19,518 nucleotides of DNA. Origin: Planctomycetaceae bacterium UBA969 (GTDB lineage Bacteria > Planctomycetota > Planctomycetia > Gemmatales > Gemmataceae). Of the stretch, positions 8,010 through 16,636 are shown piece by piece (the first letter of the stretch is position 1; each line of letters opens with the position of its first letter). Location of the stretch: assembly GCA_002303765.1 (NCBI GenBank), contig DBCB01000347.1, positions 1-19,518 of the forward strand. The letters run 5' to 3'. The notes beneath the pieces are model-generated. The model saw only the letters and a program-made list of their open reading frames with translations, did not search any database and was not told the DNA's origin. A program made the translations under genes and the position numbers.

Positions 8010-8657
8010 ATGTTGAGAGGTATGCTTTTTGATTTTGACGGAACACTTGCGGATAGCTTTGAGGCAATTGCTGAAAGTGTAAATTATGTAAGATCTGAGA
8101 ATCACTTGCCAAAATTAAGATTTGAAGAAATCAAAGCTCATGTAGGGCATGGTTTAGAGCATTTAATGGAGAAAATGCTTCCCGGTTGCGATATTGGGGA
8201 TGCCAAAAAAGCCTATCATGCGCATCATAAAGTTCACATGAAATCTCACACTAGGCTATATCCGCATGCTCGTGAATTCTTAAATAAGCTTCACCTTTCT
8301 GGTATTAGTATGGGGGTTTGCAGCAATAAACCTGTAGGATTTACTACCGAATTGATCGAGCACCTTGGTATAAGTGCCTTTTTTAAAGTGATTCTGGGGC
8401 CAGAAGATGTTCCTAATCCTAAACCTGCTCCCGACATGCTGATTGAAGCTGCCAAAAGATTGCAAATTAATCATAATGAAGTTGTTTATGTGGGCGATAT
8501 GGATGTGGACATTAAGGCCTCTGGGGCTGCGGGGATGGATGTTTGGATTATACGCCATGATGATACCTCGTTCCAAATTTTAGAAAAAATCGCAATTGAA
8601 AACATTTATGGGTCGTTTTTAGAAATTGAGGAACGAAAGAGTTGGCTTTTTGTCTGA
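8010..8657 (+). CDS. HAD-superfamily phosphatase, phosphoglycolate phosphatase (Gph)-like
   Basis: A 215-residue cytosolic HAD subfamily IA hydrolase. Motif I is DFDGTLADS (8-16) with nucleophile Asp8 and acid/base Asp10. Motif II is the Ser in CSNKP (104-108). Motif III is Lys138 in NPKPAPDM, and motif IV is VGDMDVD (161-167) with Asp163 and Asp167. A helical C1 cap lies between residues ~15 and 85. The NKP signature and cap are typical of Gph/PpaX enzymes, which dephosphorylate 2-phosphoglycolate or pyrophosphate; which substrate is used here cannot be read from sequence. ATG 8010 has AAGGGA at 7998-8003 with 6-nt spacing. The stop codon lies inside the putative -35 box of the next gene. 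Confidence 0.85.
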   Translation: MLRGMLFDFDGTLADSFEAIAESVNYVRSENHLPKLRFEEIKAHVGHGLEHLMEKMLPGCDIGDAKKAYHAHHKVHMKSHTRLYPHAREFLNKLHLSGISMGVCSNKPVGFTTELIEHLGISAFFKVILGPEDVPNPKPAPDMLIEAAKRLQINHNEVVYVGDMDVDIKASGAAGMDVWIIRHDDTSFQILEKIAIENIYGSFLEIEERKSWLFV

Positions 8658-8684
8658 CATAATGGAAAATAAGATGCGTATAAT
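8654..8684 (+). promoter_or_regulatory. Candidate sigma-70-type promoter of the FHA kinase gene
   Basis: CTGACA (8654-8659, 5/6 to consensus) and a perfect TATAAT (8679-8684) are separated by 19 nt, slightly long. Transcription would begin near 8691, about 33 nt before the GTG start. The -35 box includes the TGA stop of the upstream phosphatase gene. Confidence 0.5.
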
Positions 8685-8723
8685 AGATACAGATAAAAAT
8701 AGGTTCGCCAAAGGCTCAATGTT

Positions 8724-10457
8724 GTGCCAAGTATAATAATTTTAAAAGGTTTGGACGAAGGCAGGCGATTTGAACTGCTAACCCCTCTCAGTGCAATAGG
8801 ACGGGATCAGGCATGTTTTATCCGTTTGCAAGACACGGAGATTTCTCGTAGGCATGCGGAAGTTTATAAATCTCCTGATGGTTTTCGGTTTCGGGACTTG
8901 GGAAGTGCGAATGGCTGCTTTGTTAATTGCAAATCGGTTCGGGATGTTTTGTTAAAACCAGGCGATCAAATCCAGGTTGGACAAACCGTCCTTCTTTTTG
9001 CCCCTTTAGCTGGTGAAATGGGGACGGAGTCTGCCGATCCTTTTCTAGATAGCCTGAAAATAAAACCCCCAAAAGAACCTGAAAATTTCGAGCGATCCTT
9101 TGCTCTTTTAGGCACTGTGCCTGAATCTGAAGGCAGTGCTTTGCTTTCCAAGCCTGAAGGTGCGCAAGGGGATTGGTTGCGCAGTGCGCTTGCTAGGCTT
9201 GGTGTGATTTACGAAACGATAAATGCCACTAGTCAAATTCTAGATATTCAACTGTTGTTGGATCGCATTTTGGGCCTTGTGCTTAAAACCCTTTCGGCTG
9301 ACCATGGATCGGTGCTGCTTTCGGCATCGTTTGCTCAGTCCGCAGCCATAAAATTGCAAGGTGATTCTGAATCCTATGGAGATTTTAAAGTTGTAGCCAG
9401 GGCTAGTGCGGTTCTAGGTAAAGGTGGGTCTCTTATAAGTAGGACGGTAGTGGATCATGTAATGCATGAGAAAATCGGGGTACTTGTTAGTGATGCGATG
9501 AATGATTCCCGTTTTAATGCAGTGCAAAGCATTGTTCGTTCCGGGGTGCGAGAAATTATTTGTGTCCCGATGCGAGGCAGGCATGCTACGGTTGGGGTAA
9601 TTTATTTGGATAAGCATCCAATTGAAGCCGCGGTGGATGTTCATGGGACCTTAAAGAGGAATTCTGCTTTTGAAAAAGAGCATTTGACTCTTGCGATTGC
9701 AGTTGCCCACCAAGCTGCGCTGGCGGTGGAAGATACGCTTTATTACAAGGCTAGGGTTCAAGGGGAAAGGCTTGCAGCGGTCGGGGAGGCCGTGGCGCAT
9801 CTTTCACATCATATAAAAAACATATTGCAGGGGTTAAAGAGTGGCGGAGAAATATTGAAAATGGGTGTCCGGGATCAGGAAATGCCACTTTTGGAGCAAG
9901 GATTGCGTATCATAGAAAAAAATCACACACGCCTTTTTGATCTTGTAAAAGATATGTTGGGGTTTTCAAAAGACCGTGTGCCTGCATTTCAAGAGAAAAA
10001 CCTAGTCGAAATTTTGACCGATGTTGTTGAATTGTCTGCTCCGATGGCGAAAGGCAATGACGCAGAGATTCGCTTAGAGGTATTTGCGCAAGAAGTGTTT
10101 GCTTTTGTAGACCCAGAGGGGATTCATCGAACCATTTTAAACTTGGTTAATAATGCCATTGATGCAATTCGTGAAAAAAGTTATGGATTAATTATTGTTG
10201 GTTTGAAACAGTCTGCTGAAACAGGATTTGTGGAAATCGTTGTTTCTGATAACGGTGATGGCATAGCGGAGGCGGACTTAAAGACGATTTTCGCACCGTT
10301 TCAAAGTTCTAAAGGTAATTCTGGTACTGGTTTAGGATTAGCTGTAGCTCGAAAAACGGTCGAGGAGCATAATGGTGTGATTTGGGTGGAAAGTAATCCG
10401 AATGAAGGGGCTTCCTTTTTTGTGAAAATTCCATTGGGAAATCCTTTGAAGGGTTGA
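8724..10457 (+). CDS. FHA-GAF sensor histidine kinase
   Basis: A 577-residue cytosolic kinase without membrane segments. The FHA domain spans ~1-95 (GRD 26-28, SRRHAEV 41-47, DLGSANGCFVN 58-68), so it should bind phosphothreonine peptides. A linker follows, then a GAF domain (~155-340). The dimerisation/H-box is AHLSHHIKNILQG (358-370) with the phospho-acceptor His probably at 362. The HATPase_c domain has the N box NLVNNAIDAI (473-482), DNGDGI (509-514) and SSKGNSGTGLGLAVA (528-542). No receiver domain or response regulator is nearby, so the partner is unknown. The start is GTG 8724: CAAAGG at 8709-8714 fits it, and the frame is closed upstream by TAG at 8700. An ATG at 8719 is in another frame and stops after five codons. 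Confidence 0.92.
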   Translation: MPSIIILKGLDEGRRFELLTPLSAIGRDQACFIRLQDTEISRRHAEVYKSPDGFRFRDLGSANGCFVNCKSVRDVLLKPGDQIQVGQTVLLFAPLAGEMGTESADPFLDSLKIKPPKEPENFERSFALLGTVPESEGSALLSKPEGAQGDWLRSALARLGVIYETINATSQILDIQLLLDRILGLVLKTLSADHGSVLLSASFAQSAAIKLQGDSESYGDFKVVARASAVLGKGGSLISRTVVDHVMHEKIGVLVSDAMNDSRFNAVQSIVRSGVREIICVPMRGRHATVGVIYLDKHPIEAAVDVHGTLKRNSAFEKEHLTLAIAVAHQAALAVEDTLYYKARVQGERLAAVGEAVAHLSHHIKNILQGLKSGGEILKMGVRDQEMPLLEQGLRIIEKNHTRLFDLVKDMLGFSKDRVPAFQEKNLVEILTDVVELSAPMAKGNDAEIRLEVFAQEVFAFVDPEGIHRTILNLVNNAIDAIREKSYGLIIVGLKQSAETGFVEIVVSDNGDGIAEADLKTIFAPFQSSKGNSGTGLGLAVARKTVEEHNGVIWVESNPNEGASFFVKIPLGNPLKG

Positions 10458-10514
10458 GTTAAGCAGTTTGGATGTTTTTGTTGGAAAACTTCTTTAAACT
10501 GATTTAACCTTAAC
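10458..10514. repeat. Imperfect inverted repeat after the kinase gene
   Basis: GTTAAGCAGTTT (10458-10469) directly after the kinase stop pairs with AAACTG (10496-10501) and CTTAAC (10509-10514), with a 7-nt bulge and a 26-nt loop. No T run follows, so it is at best a weak or Rho-assisted transcript end. The remaining spacer to sucA (10515-10619) is AT-rich. It contains a TAGAAT (10575-10580) that could be a -10 box, with only a poorly spaced TTGATG (10549-10554) upstream. Confidence 0.25.
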
Positions 10515-10619
10515 AAATAGCTAATTGTTGATTAATATTTTACTTGGTTTGATGGTATTTTGGTGTATTTGAGTTAGAATTAAAATTGGAAATATTTGAT
10601 TTAGCTGCGAGGTGATTCT

Positions 10620-13433
10620 ATGTCTTCAGGAAGCGTTGGATTTAGGCCAAATTTGGAAGCTATCGAATCTATGTACCTTGCTTGGAGAAGTGATCCTTCA
10701 AGTGTAGAGTCTTCTTGGTCTATATTCTTTGAAGGCTTTGAAATCGGATTGCAGCAGTCCAAGGGTGATCAGTTGACCATGGAGTCAACTGATTCTATGG
10801 CAAGCTTAGCTGAAAAACTAATCGGGATTTTTCGTGATTATGGACATTTGCAGGCTAGTCTTGATCCCTTGCAAATCGAGTCAGTTTCGCAGCAGATTCT
10901 TAATAAATCCCTTCAAGATCTTGTTGAAAAACATTTGGGTGCTAATTTTTCCATCCCCAGTTTTGCCCCTTATCCTAACGGTACGATTCGTGGGCTTGTT
11001 AAGGTTCTTCAAGATATTTACTGCCGTAGCGTTGGTATTGAAATTACTCATTTGCATGATGGTGGTGAAAGAGATTGGCTTATTTCGAGGATCGAAGAAA
11101 AAGCAGGAAAAATCGAGTTCTCTTCGACTGATAAAAAAAACATATTGCAACAAATAATGCGCGCAGATCTCTTCGAGAAATTCTTGCACCATAAGTTTGT
11201 GGGCCAAAAAAGATTTTCCCTTGAGGGAGCTGACTCCTTAATTCCGCTTCTTGAGTCTGTTGTTGAAGGTTTTCCCGATCTTGGTGGGGAACAACTTGTG
11301 CTTGGAATGGCTCATCGAGGTAGGCTTAATGTCCTCACTAATGTGATGATGAAGCCTTATGGAGATGTTTTTGCTGAATTTGAAGAAAATTTTTCTACTA
11401 CAAGTATTATTGGCGATGGTGATGTTAAGTATCACCTAGGTTATTCAGTTGATAGGCAAAATTCGAAGGGCAAAAGTTTGCACCTTTCCCTTACCCCCAA
11501 CCCGAGTCATCTTGAGTTTGTTAATCCCGTGGTTGAAGGCAGAGTAAGAGCAAAACAAGATTTGCTTAATGATTCAAGTAGGCGTGCTGTTCTTCCTGTA
11601 TTGATTCATGGGGATGCTGCATTTGCGGGCCAAGGGATTGTGCCTGAATCTTTAAATCTTGCAGGTTTGGAAGGTTATACTACTGGTGGTACTTTTCATG
11701 TAGTAATTAACAACCAGATTGGTTTTACGACTCGTCCTTCGGATTCTCGTTCTACATCTTATTGCACCGATGTTGCTAAGATTATTCTGGCACCCATTTT
11801 TCATGTTAATGGGGATGACCCTGAAGCTGTTGTTTGGGTTGCAAAGCTTGCTTTGGAATATCGCCAGCGCTTTGGCAAAGATGTAGTTGTTGACATTGTT
11901 TGTTACCGCAAGCATGGCCACAACGAAGGGGATGAACCTTCATTTACCCAACCTATTATGTATCAAAATATTAAAACAAGATCTTCACCCGCAGTTAAGT
12001 ATGGTGAAAAATTAGTTCTCGATGGGGTTTATTCCTCTGAGGAAGTTGCGATAATTGGTTCTGAATTTGAATCCCGTCTTCAACGATCATTGGATGAAAT
12101 GAGAAACAATCCTGTTTCTTATCAGCGGATGTCGGCATTCCAAGGAGCTTGGAAGAATTTAACTAAACAGTATTCGCATAAAGCTGTAAAAACCGGTGTG
12201 TCAGAAAAAGATTTCAACTTGATTGCTCAGGCATTGATTAATGTTCCAGCAGGTTTTAATGTGCACCCGAAAATCTCGACATTGATTCGCTCTAGGGGGC
12301 AAAACTTTGCTGATAAAAAACCTATAGATTGGCCAACTGCAGAGTTATTAGCTTTTGGCTCTCTCGTTGTTGAAGGACATAAAGTAAGGCTTAGTGGTCA
12401 AGATTCAAGAAGAGGAACATTCAGCCAAAGGCATTCCGTTTTTTATGATTCAAATAATGGCCAATCTTTCTCGCCATTGAATTTCATTTCTGATAATCAG
12501 GCTTCTTATGAAGTTTTTGATAGCATGCTTTCTGAGGCCGCTGTCCTTGGTTTTGAGTTTGGATATACGCTTGATAATCCTAATGTTTTGGTACTGTGGG
12601 AGGCTCAATTTGGTGATTTTTGGAACGGTGCCCAAGTTATTGTAGATCAATTTATTGCGTCCAGCGAATCCAAATGGAAACGCGAAAGCGGTTTGGTCAT
12701 GCTTTTGCCCCACGGGTATGAAGGCCAAGGACCAGAGCATTCCAGTTCTCGCATTGAACGCTTATTGCAGCTTTGCGCAGAAAATAATTTGCAGATTTGC
12801 AATGCTTCTACTCCTGCCCAGTACTTCCATTTGTTACGAAGGCAATTGCACAGAGATTTTCGTAAACCTCTGGCTGTCATGACTCCAAAAAGCCTTCTTC
12901 GCCATAAACTTGCTGTTTCTCCTGTGGAAGAATTTTTTACCGGTTCGTTTTTTGAAGTTCTCGATGATACTATTGTTGATCCTAATCGTGTGAAGCGCGT
13001 TGTTCTTTGTTCTGGTAAAGTTTATTACGATCTTTTTGAGCAAAGAATTAAGCAAGAAAGCTTCGAAACTGCTATCATTCGTCTCGAACAACTTTATCCG
13101 TTTCCTGAAGAACAACTTAAGAAAATCCTTGACAGGTATGGCAAAGCCTCTGAATTTGTCTGGGTCCAGGAAGAATCGCATAATATGGGAGCTTGGTTTT
13201 TTGTAGAGCCAAGGTTCCGAGCTTTGGGCCATTTATTTGAATATGTTGGGCGTGATGAAAGTGCTAGTCCTGCAGTTGGATCTAAAAAAATCCATGATAG
13301 TGAGCAAAAACAATTAGTTGAAGCCACCTTCAAAAGTGAACTTCCATTTTTTGCCAAGGCGTTACCTGTATTCGGGAACAAGGCCAATGATGCTCAAACA
13401 TCTAATGTCGGGGCCAAGGTTGATGCTCGTTAA
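10620..13433 (+). CDS. sucA: 2-oxoglutarate dehydrogenase E1 component
   Basis: A 937-residue protein, the standard length for E1o. The N-terminal E2-binding segment is present (LEAIESMYLAWRSDPSSVE, 12-30). The ThDP half carries MAHRGRLNVL (230-239), HLSLTPNPSHLEFVNPVVEG (288-307), GDAAFAGQG (331-339) with INNQIGF (363-369), and YRKHGHNEGDEPSFTQP (429-445). Transketolase-type pyrimidine and C-terminal domains follow. It decarboxylates 2-oxoglutarate with thiamine diphosphate and passes the succinyl group to the E2 lipoyl arm in the TCA cycle. ATG 10620 has a strong GAGGTGA at 10609-10615. E2 and E3 genes follow at 50-nt and 65-nt gaps, so all subunits of the complex are encoded in one likely operon. 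Confidence 0.97.
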   Translation: MSSGSVGFRPNLEAIESMYLAWRSDPSSVESSWSIFFEGFEIGLQQSKGDQLTMESTDSMASLAEKLIGIFRDYGHLQASLDPLQIESVSQQILNKSLQDLVEKHLGANFSIPSFAPYPNGTIRGLVKVLQDIYCRSVGIEITHLHDGGERDWLISRIEEKAGKIEFSSTDKKNILQQIMRADLFEKFLHHKFVGQKRFSLEGADSLIPLLESVVEGFPDLGGEQLVLGMAHRGRLNVLTNVMMKPYGDVFAEFEENFSTTSIIGDGDVKYHLGYSVDRQNSKGKSLHLSLTPNPSHLEFVNPVVEGRVRAKQDLLNDSSRRAVLPVLIHGDAAFAGQGIVPESLNLAGLEGYTTGGTFHVVINNQIGFTTRPSDSRSTSYCTDVAKIILAPIFHVNGDDPEAVVWVAKLALEYRQRFGKDVVVDIVCYRKHGHNEGDEPSFTQPIMYQNIKTRSSPAVKYGEKLVLDGVYSSEEVAIIGSEFESRLQRSLDEMRNNPVSYQRMSAFQGAWKNLTKQYSHKAVKTGVSEKDFNLIAQALINVPAGFNVHPKISTLIRSRGQNFADKKPIDWPTAELLAFGSLVVEGHKVRLSGQDSRRGTFSQRHSVFYDSNNGQSFSPLNFISDNQASYEVFDSMLSEAAVLGFEFGYTLDNPNVLVLWEAQFGDFWNGAQVIVDQFIASSESKWKRESGLVMLLPHGYEGQGPEHSSSRIERLLQLCAENNLQICNASTPAQYFHLLRRQLHRDFRKPLAVMTPKSLLRHKLAVSPVEEFFTGSFFEVLDDTIVDPNRVKRVVLCSGKVYYDLFEQRIKQESFETAIIRLEQLYPFPEEQLKKILDRYGKASEFVWVQEESHNMGAWFFVEPRFRALGHLFEYVGRDESASPAVGSKKIHDSEQKQLVEATFKSELPFFAKALPVFGNKANDAQTSNVGAKVDAR

Positions 13434-13483
13434 TTTTTAGAATGAAGCTGTTTATATAATCCTGATCCTTAAGAAGTAAAAGT

Positions 13484-14665
13484 ATGATCACTGAAATTAA
13501 AGTTCCGTCTGTTGGCGAATCAATATCTGAAGGCGTTTTATCCAAATGGTATAAGAAAACGGGTGACACCGTAAAAGTAAATGAGCCACTTTTTGAAGTG
13601 GAAACTGAAAAAGCAACTACCGAAGTTGTTGCTTCGCATGCTGGGGTTTTGACTACCCTCATTGCAGAAGGTGAAAAAGTTTTAATTGGAGCTGTTGTAG
13701 GCAAAATAAACATTGCTGCAGGTGGAGATGTATCACCTACAATTCCAGCAAGCGTTTCTTCTGCTCCAGTTTTATCTGAAACTATTCCTACCGGAGCAGC
13801 TTCCAATCCTGCAGCTAGGCACCTTGCTGAAAAAGCAGGAGTTGATCTCTCTTTAGTAACTGGTTCAGGTAAAGGCGCTAGAATTCTTAAAGAAGATGTG
13901 GTTGCACATGTTGAGTCTCAGGCAAAACCAAGTGCTGTTGTCCCTAAAGATGTTCGTAGAGAAGTTGCTAGGGAAACCAGGCAACGTATGACTCCAATTC
14001 GCCAAAGAATTGCAGAAAGATTACTTCATGCCCAACAGAGCAGCGCAATCCTTACAACTTTTAATGAAGCAGATATGTCTGCGATCATGGCTTTTCGCGC
14101 TAAGTATAAAGAATCGTTCCACAAAAAACACGGAGTTGGCCTCGGTTTTATGAGCTTTTTTGTAAAAGCTGTTATCGAGGGTTTGAAAGCTTATCCTGCA
14201 GTAAATGCAAGAATTGATAATCAAGATATTGTGTATCAACATTTTTATGACATTGGTGTTGCTGTCAGCACTGAAAAAGGCCTGATGGTTCCCGTTCTTC
14301 GAAATGTTGACGAATTAACTTTTGCAGAAATTGAGAAAAAAATCGTCGAACTAGCAGTCAAGGCAAAAGAAAACAAGATTACTGTTAGTGATCTTCAAGG
14401 GGGGACTTTTACGATTACCAATGGTGGTACATTTGGGTCGATGCTTTCCACCCCGATTTTAAATCCTCCTCAAAGTGGTATTCTTGGAATGCATGCTATC
14501 CAAAAGCGTGCTGTTGTTGTTGATGATCAGATTGTTATTCGCCCTATGATGTATCTTGCTCTTTCTTATGATCATCGAATTATTGATGGTAAAGAAGCAG
14601 TAAGCTTTTTAGTGCGCATCAAAGAATGTCTGGAAAATCCTGAGCGCATTTTCTTTAGTGTTTAA
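13484..14665 (+). CDS. sucB: Dihydrolipoamide succinyltransferase, E2 of 2-oxoglutarate dehydrogenase
   Basis: A 393-residue protein. One lipoyl domain (1-77) has the lipoylated Lys43 in ETEKATTE. An Ala/Pro/Ser-rich linker is followed by the peripheral-subunit-binding domain (NPAARHLAEKAGVDLSLV to KEDVV, 108-140), a second linker, and the catalytic domain (~165-393). That domain carries GGTFTITNGGTFGS (306-319) and SYDHRIIDG (361-369), with catalytic His364 and Asp368. A single lipoyl domain and this length fit SucB/OdhB rather than a pyruvate dehydrogenase E2. It forms the 24-mer core that E1 and E3 bind and makes succinyl-CoA. The start ATG 13484 has only a purine-rich AAGAAG upstream. The 50-nt gap after sucA contains a TATAAT (13455-13460) without a convincing -35, so a weak internal promoter is possible. 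Confidence 0.96.
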   Translation: MITEIKVPSVGESISEGVLSKWYKKTGDTVKVNEPLFEVETEKATTEVVASHAGVLTTLIAEGEKVLIGAVVGKINIAAGGDVSPTIPASVSSAPVLSETIPTGAASNPAARHLAEKAGVDLSLVTGSGKGARILKEDVVAHVESQAKPSAVVPKDVRREVARETRQRMTPIRQRIAERLLHAQQSSAILTTFNEADMSAIMAFRAKYKESFHKKHGVGLGFMSFFVKAVIEGLKAYPAVNARIDNQDIVYQHFYDIGVAVSTEKGLMVPVLRNVDELTFAEIEKKIVELAVKAKENKITVSDLQGGTFTITNGGTFGSMLSTPILNPPQSGILGMHAIQKRAVVVDDQIVIRPMMYLALSYDHRIIDGKEAVSFLVRIKECLENPERIFFSV

Positions 14666-14730
14666 TCTTCATGCTCTTTTCTATCGTCTTTTTCCGTACA
14701 TTGGTCTTTGATTTATTTTGAGAAACAAAT

Positions 14731-16137
14731 ATGGCAATTGAATCTTTCGATGTCGCAATTATTGGTGGTGGGCCAGGTGGATATGTTGCAGCTATCAGGG
14801 CATCGCAACTAGGTTTGAAAGTCGCTTGCATTGAAAAACGTGAAACTTTAGGAGGCACTTGTCTTAATGTTGGATGTATCCCATCAAAGGCCTTACTCGA
14901 GTCCAGTGAACTATTTCTCCAAGCTTCCAAGCATTTTGAAAACCATGGAATTATTGTTTCAAAACCACAAATTGATGTTCCAGAAATGATTGCTCGGAAA
15001 GATAAAATAGTCAAAGGATTGGGTGACGGGATTTCTTCCCTATTCAAGAAAAATAAAATAACTAGGATTGTTGGCTCTGGGAAAATTATTGCAACTAATC
15101 GGGTTGAAGTTACTGATAAAACAGGTTTAAAGTCGGAGATTGAAGCGAAATTTATTATTATTGCTACAGGTAGCGAACCAGCATCTCTTTCTTGTTTGCC
15201 CATGGATGGTGAATTTGTCGTAAGTTCTGCCGAGGCTTTGTGCTTTAAATCCGTACCAAAAGATCTTGTTGTTGTGGGGGCTGGTTATATTGGTTTGGAA
15301 ATGGGTTCGGTTTGGACTCGTTTGGGAAGCAATGTTCAGGTTCTTGAATTTTTACCCAAGGCTCTTCCTTTAAGTGACTCAGAGAGTGCAGCTTTATTGC
15401 AGCGAAGTCTTGAAAAGCAGGGCTTGAATTTTAATTTTGATACTAAAGTAACTGGTGGTAAACGCGAAGGTAATCAGATTGTTATTGATTGCGAAAAATC
15501 AGGTCAGAAATTGCAATTTAAAGCAGATAAGGCTCTTGTTTGTGTTGGCCGTAAACCTAATTCTTTGGGCTTGGGAATCGAGGCCTTAGGAATTGTGGTT
15601 GATCCGAAAACCGGTCAAATTAAGGTTGATCAATATTTGAGAACTGCAGTTTCCAATATTTTTGCAATTGGAGATTTGGTAGCAGGCCCCATGCTTGCTC
15701 ATAAAGCCGAAGAAGAAGGTGTGGCTGCTGCAGAAAATATTTTTGGTGGCAAAACAACAGTTAATCACGATACCATTCCTAGTGTCATTTACACTTGGCC
15801 CGAACTATCTAGCGTGGGCAAAACCGAAGAACAATTAAAAGAAGCAAAGATTGCTTATAAAATTGGAAAATTCCCCTTTATTGCTAATAGCCGTGCGAGA
15901 ACTATGGGCGAAACTGAGGGTATGGTTAAAATTCTAGCTCATGATAAAACTGATCGAATCTTGGGTGTTCATATTGTTGGTCCACGAGCTTCCGATATGA
16001 TTGCCGAAGCTGTTGCTTGGGTTGAAATGCAGGCTAGTGCTGAAGATGTTGCGAGAACTTGCCATGCGCATCCGAGTCTTTCTGAAGCATTTAAAGAAGC
16101 AGCAATGGCTGTTGAGAAAAAAGCGATTCATATCTAA
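14731..16137 (+). CDS. lpdA: Dihydrolipoamide dehydrogenase (E3)
   Basis: A 468-residue flavoprotein disulfide reductase, normal length. FAD site GGGPGGYVAA (12-21), redox disulfide GGTCLNVGCIPSKAL (41-55) with Cys44 and Cys49, NAD site VVVGAGYIGLEMGS, GRKPN, and AIGDL near the second FAD contact. The dimerisation domain ends with CHAHPSLSEAF, giving the catalytic His447/Glu452 pair. It reoxidises the E2 dihydrolipoyl group and reduces NAD+. It follows sucB by 65 pyrimidine-rich nt, with a weak GAGAAA before ATG 14731. Its position makes it the dedicated E3 of the OGDH complex, though it may also serve other lipoyl complexes. A T10 tract lies just downstream. Confidence 0.96.
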   Translation: MAIESFDVAIIGGGPGGYVAAIRASQLGLKVACIEKRETLGGTCLNVGCIPSKALLESSELFLQASKHFENHGIIVSKPQIDVPEMIARKDKIVKGLGDGISSLFKKNKITRIVGSGKIIATNRVEVTDKTGLKSEIEAKFIIIATGSEPASLSCLPMDGEFVVSSAEALCFKSVPKDLVVVGAGYIGLEMGSVWTRLGSNVQVLEFLPKALPLSDSESAALLQRSLEKQGLNFNFDTKVTGGKREGNQIVIDCEKSGQKLQFKADKALVCVGRKPNSLGLGIEALGIVVDPKTGQIKVDQYLRTAVSNIFAIGDLVAGPMLAHKAEEEGVAAAENIFGGKTTVNHDTIPSVIYTWPELSSVGKTEEQLKEAKIAYKIGKFPFIANSRARTMGETEGMVKILAHDKTDRILGVHIVGPRASDMIAEAVAWVEMQASAEDVARTCHAHPSLSEAFKEAAMAVEKKAIHI

Positions 16138-16149
16138 CCTTACATCTTG

Positions 16150-16177
16150 CCAAATCGTTATTATTGGTTTTTTTTTT
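16150..16177 (+). terminator. Terminator-like short stem with T10 tract after lpdA
   Basis: CCAA (16150-16153) and TTGG (16164-16167) form a short 4-bp stem with a 10-nt loop, directly followed by ten T residues (16168-16177), 12 nt after the lpdA stop. The stem is weak, but the placement and T run fit the end of the sucA-sucB-lpdA transcript. Confidence 0.4.
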
Positions 16178-16216
16178 GCTTTCTAGCAGATTCAACCAAG
16201 CAAAGTCGATTCATAT

Positions 16217-16226
16217 TGATCGATCA
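16217..16226. promoter_or_regulatory. 10-bp palindrome before the BON gene
   Basis: TGATCGATCA is a perfect palindrome 17 nt upstream of the GTG start of the BON-domain gene. A regulator site is possible, but a single 10-bp palindrome is not strong evidence. Confidence 0.2.
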
Positions 16227-16243
16227 TCATGCAAAATTAGGAT

Positions 16244-16636
16244 GTGAGAAAAGTAAGTTATCTATTTTTTGGTGTAATTTTTCTAGTGGGCATTGCTGGA
16301 TTTAATCTGGATGCCCAAACAGGCCCCTCGCTTGACTTTGTAGAAAAAGAAAAAATTATCCCAAAACCTGATTCTAAGGGAAATAGATACCGAGACCTTG
16401 AATTGACCATTAAAATTAGAAGGCTATTGTCTGAAGACCCAGATTTAAGCCAGCTGAACATAGGTGTTAGCGTTAAGGATGGTGTTCTAAGGCTTTGGGG
16501 GCCTGTACCCAGTGTCCAAAAAACCCAGAAGGCGCTTGCCAAGGTTGGTACCGTAAAGCTTGTGTTTGATGTGAAAAGTGACCTTTACTTGGGAGTTATT
16601 GAAGACATTCCCACACCTATCTTTATCAAAGATTAA
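16244..16636 (+). CDS. Secreted BON-domain protein
   Basis: A 130-residue protein. Residues 1-24 form a signal peptide (MRK charged start, hydrophobic 6-20, likely cleavage after LDA), so it is exported to the periplasm. Residues ~52-116 match a single BON domain: DLELTIKIRRLL, SVKDGVLRLWGPVPS, then a second helix and strand (VQKTQKALAKV, VKLVFDV). BON domains are known as phospholipid- or envelope-binding modules, as in OsmY; a precise role cannot be assigned. The start is uncertain: GTG 16244 is the first possible codon after an in-frame TAG (16238-16240), and AGGA at 16239-16242 is too close to serve it well, but the signal peptide supports it. It stands alone between the OGDH operon and the glycan genes. 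Confidence 0.78.
   Translation: MRKVSYLFFGVIFLVGIAGFNLDAQTGPSLDFVEKEKIIPKPDSKGNRYRDLELTIKIRRLLSEDPDLSQLNIGVSVKDGVLRLWGPVPSVQKTQKALAKVGTVKLVFDVKSDLYLGVIEDIPTPIFIKD

Noticed and set aside
8719..8736. ATG upstream of the FHA kinase as its start
   Set aside because: It is out of frame with the FHA domain and ends at a TAA after five codons; the GTG at 8724 gives the intact domain.
12834..13232. 132-codon minus-strand frame inside sucA
   Set aside because: It is fully contained within a well-conserved E1 gene on the other strand, with no motif or ribosome-binding site.
13402..13806. 134-codon open frame on the minus strand across the sucA/sucB junction
   Set aside because: It lies antisense to the sucB lipoyl domain, has no recognisable domain and is rich in Ser/Thr/Pro as expected of a shadow frame.
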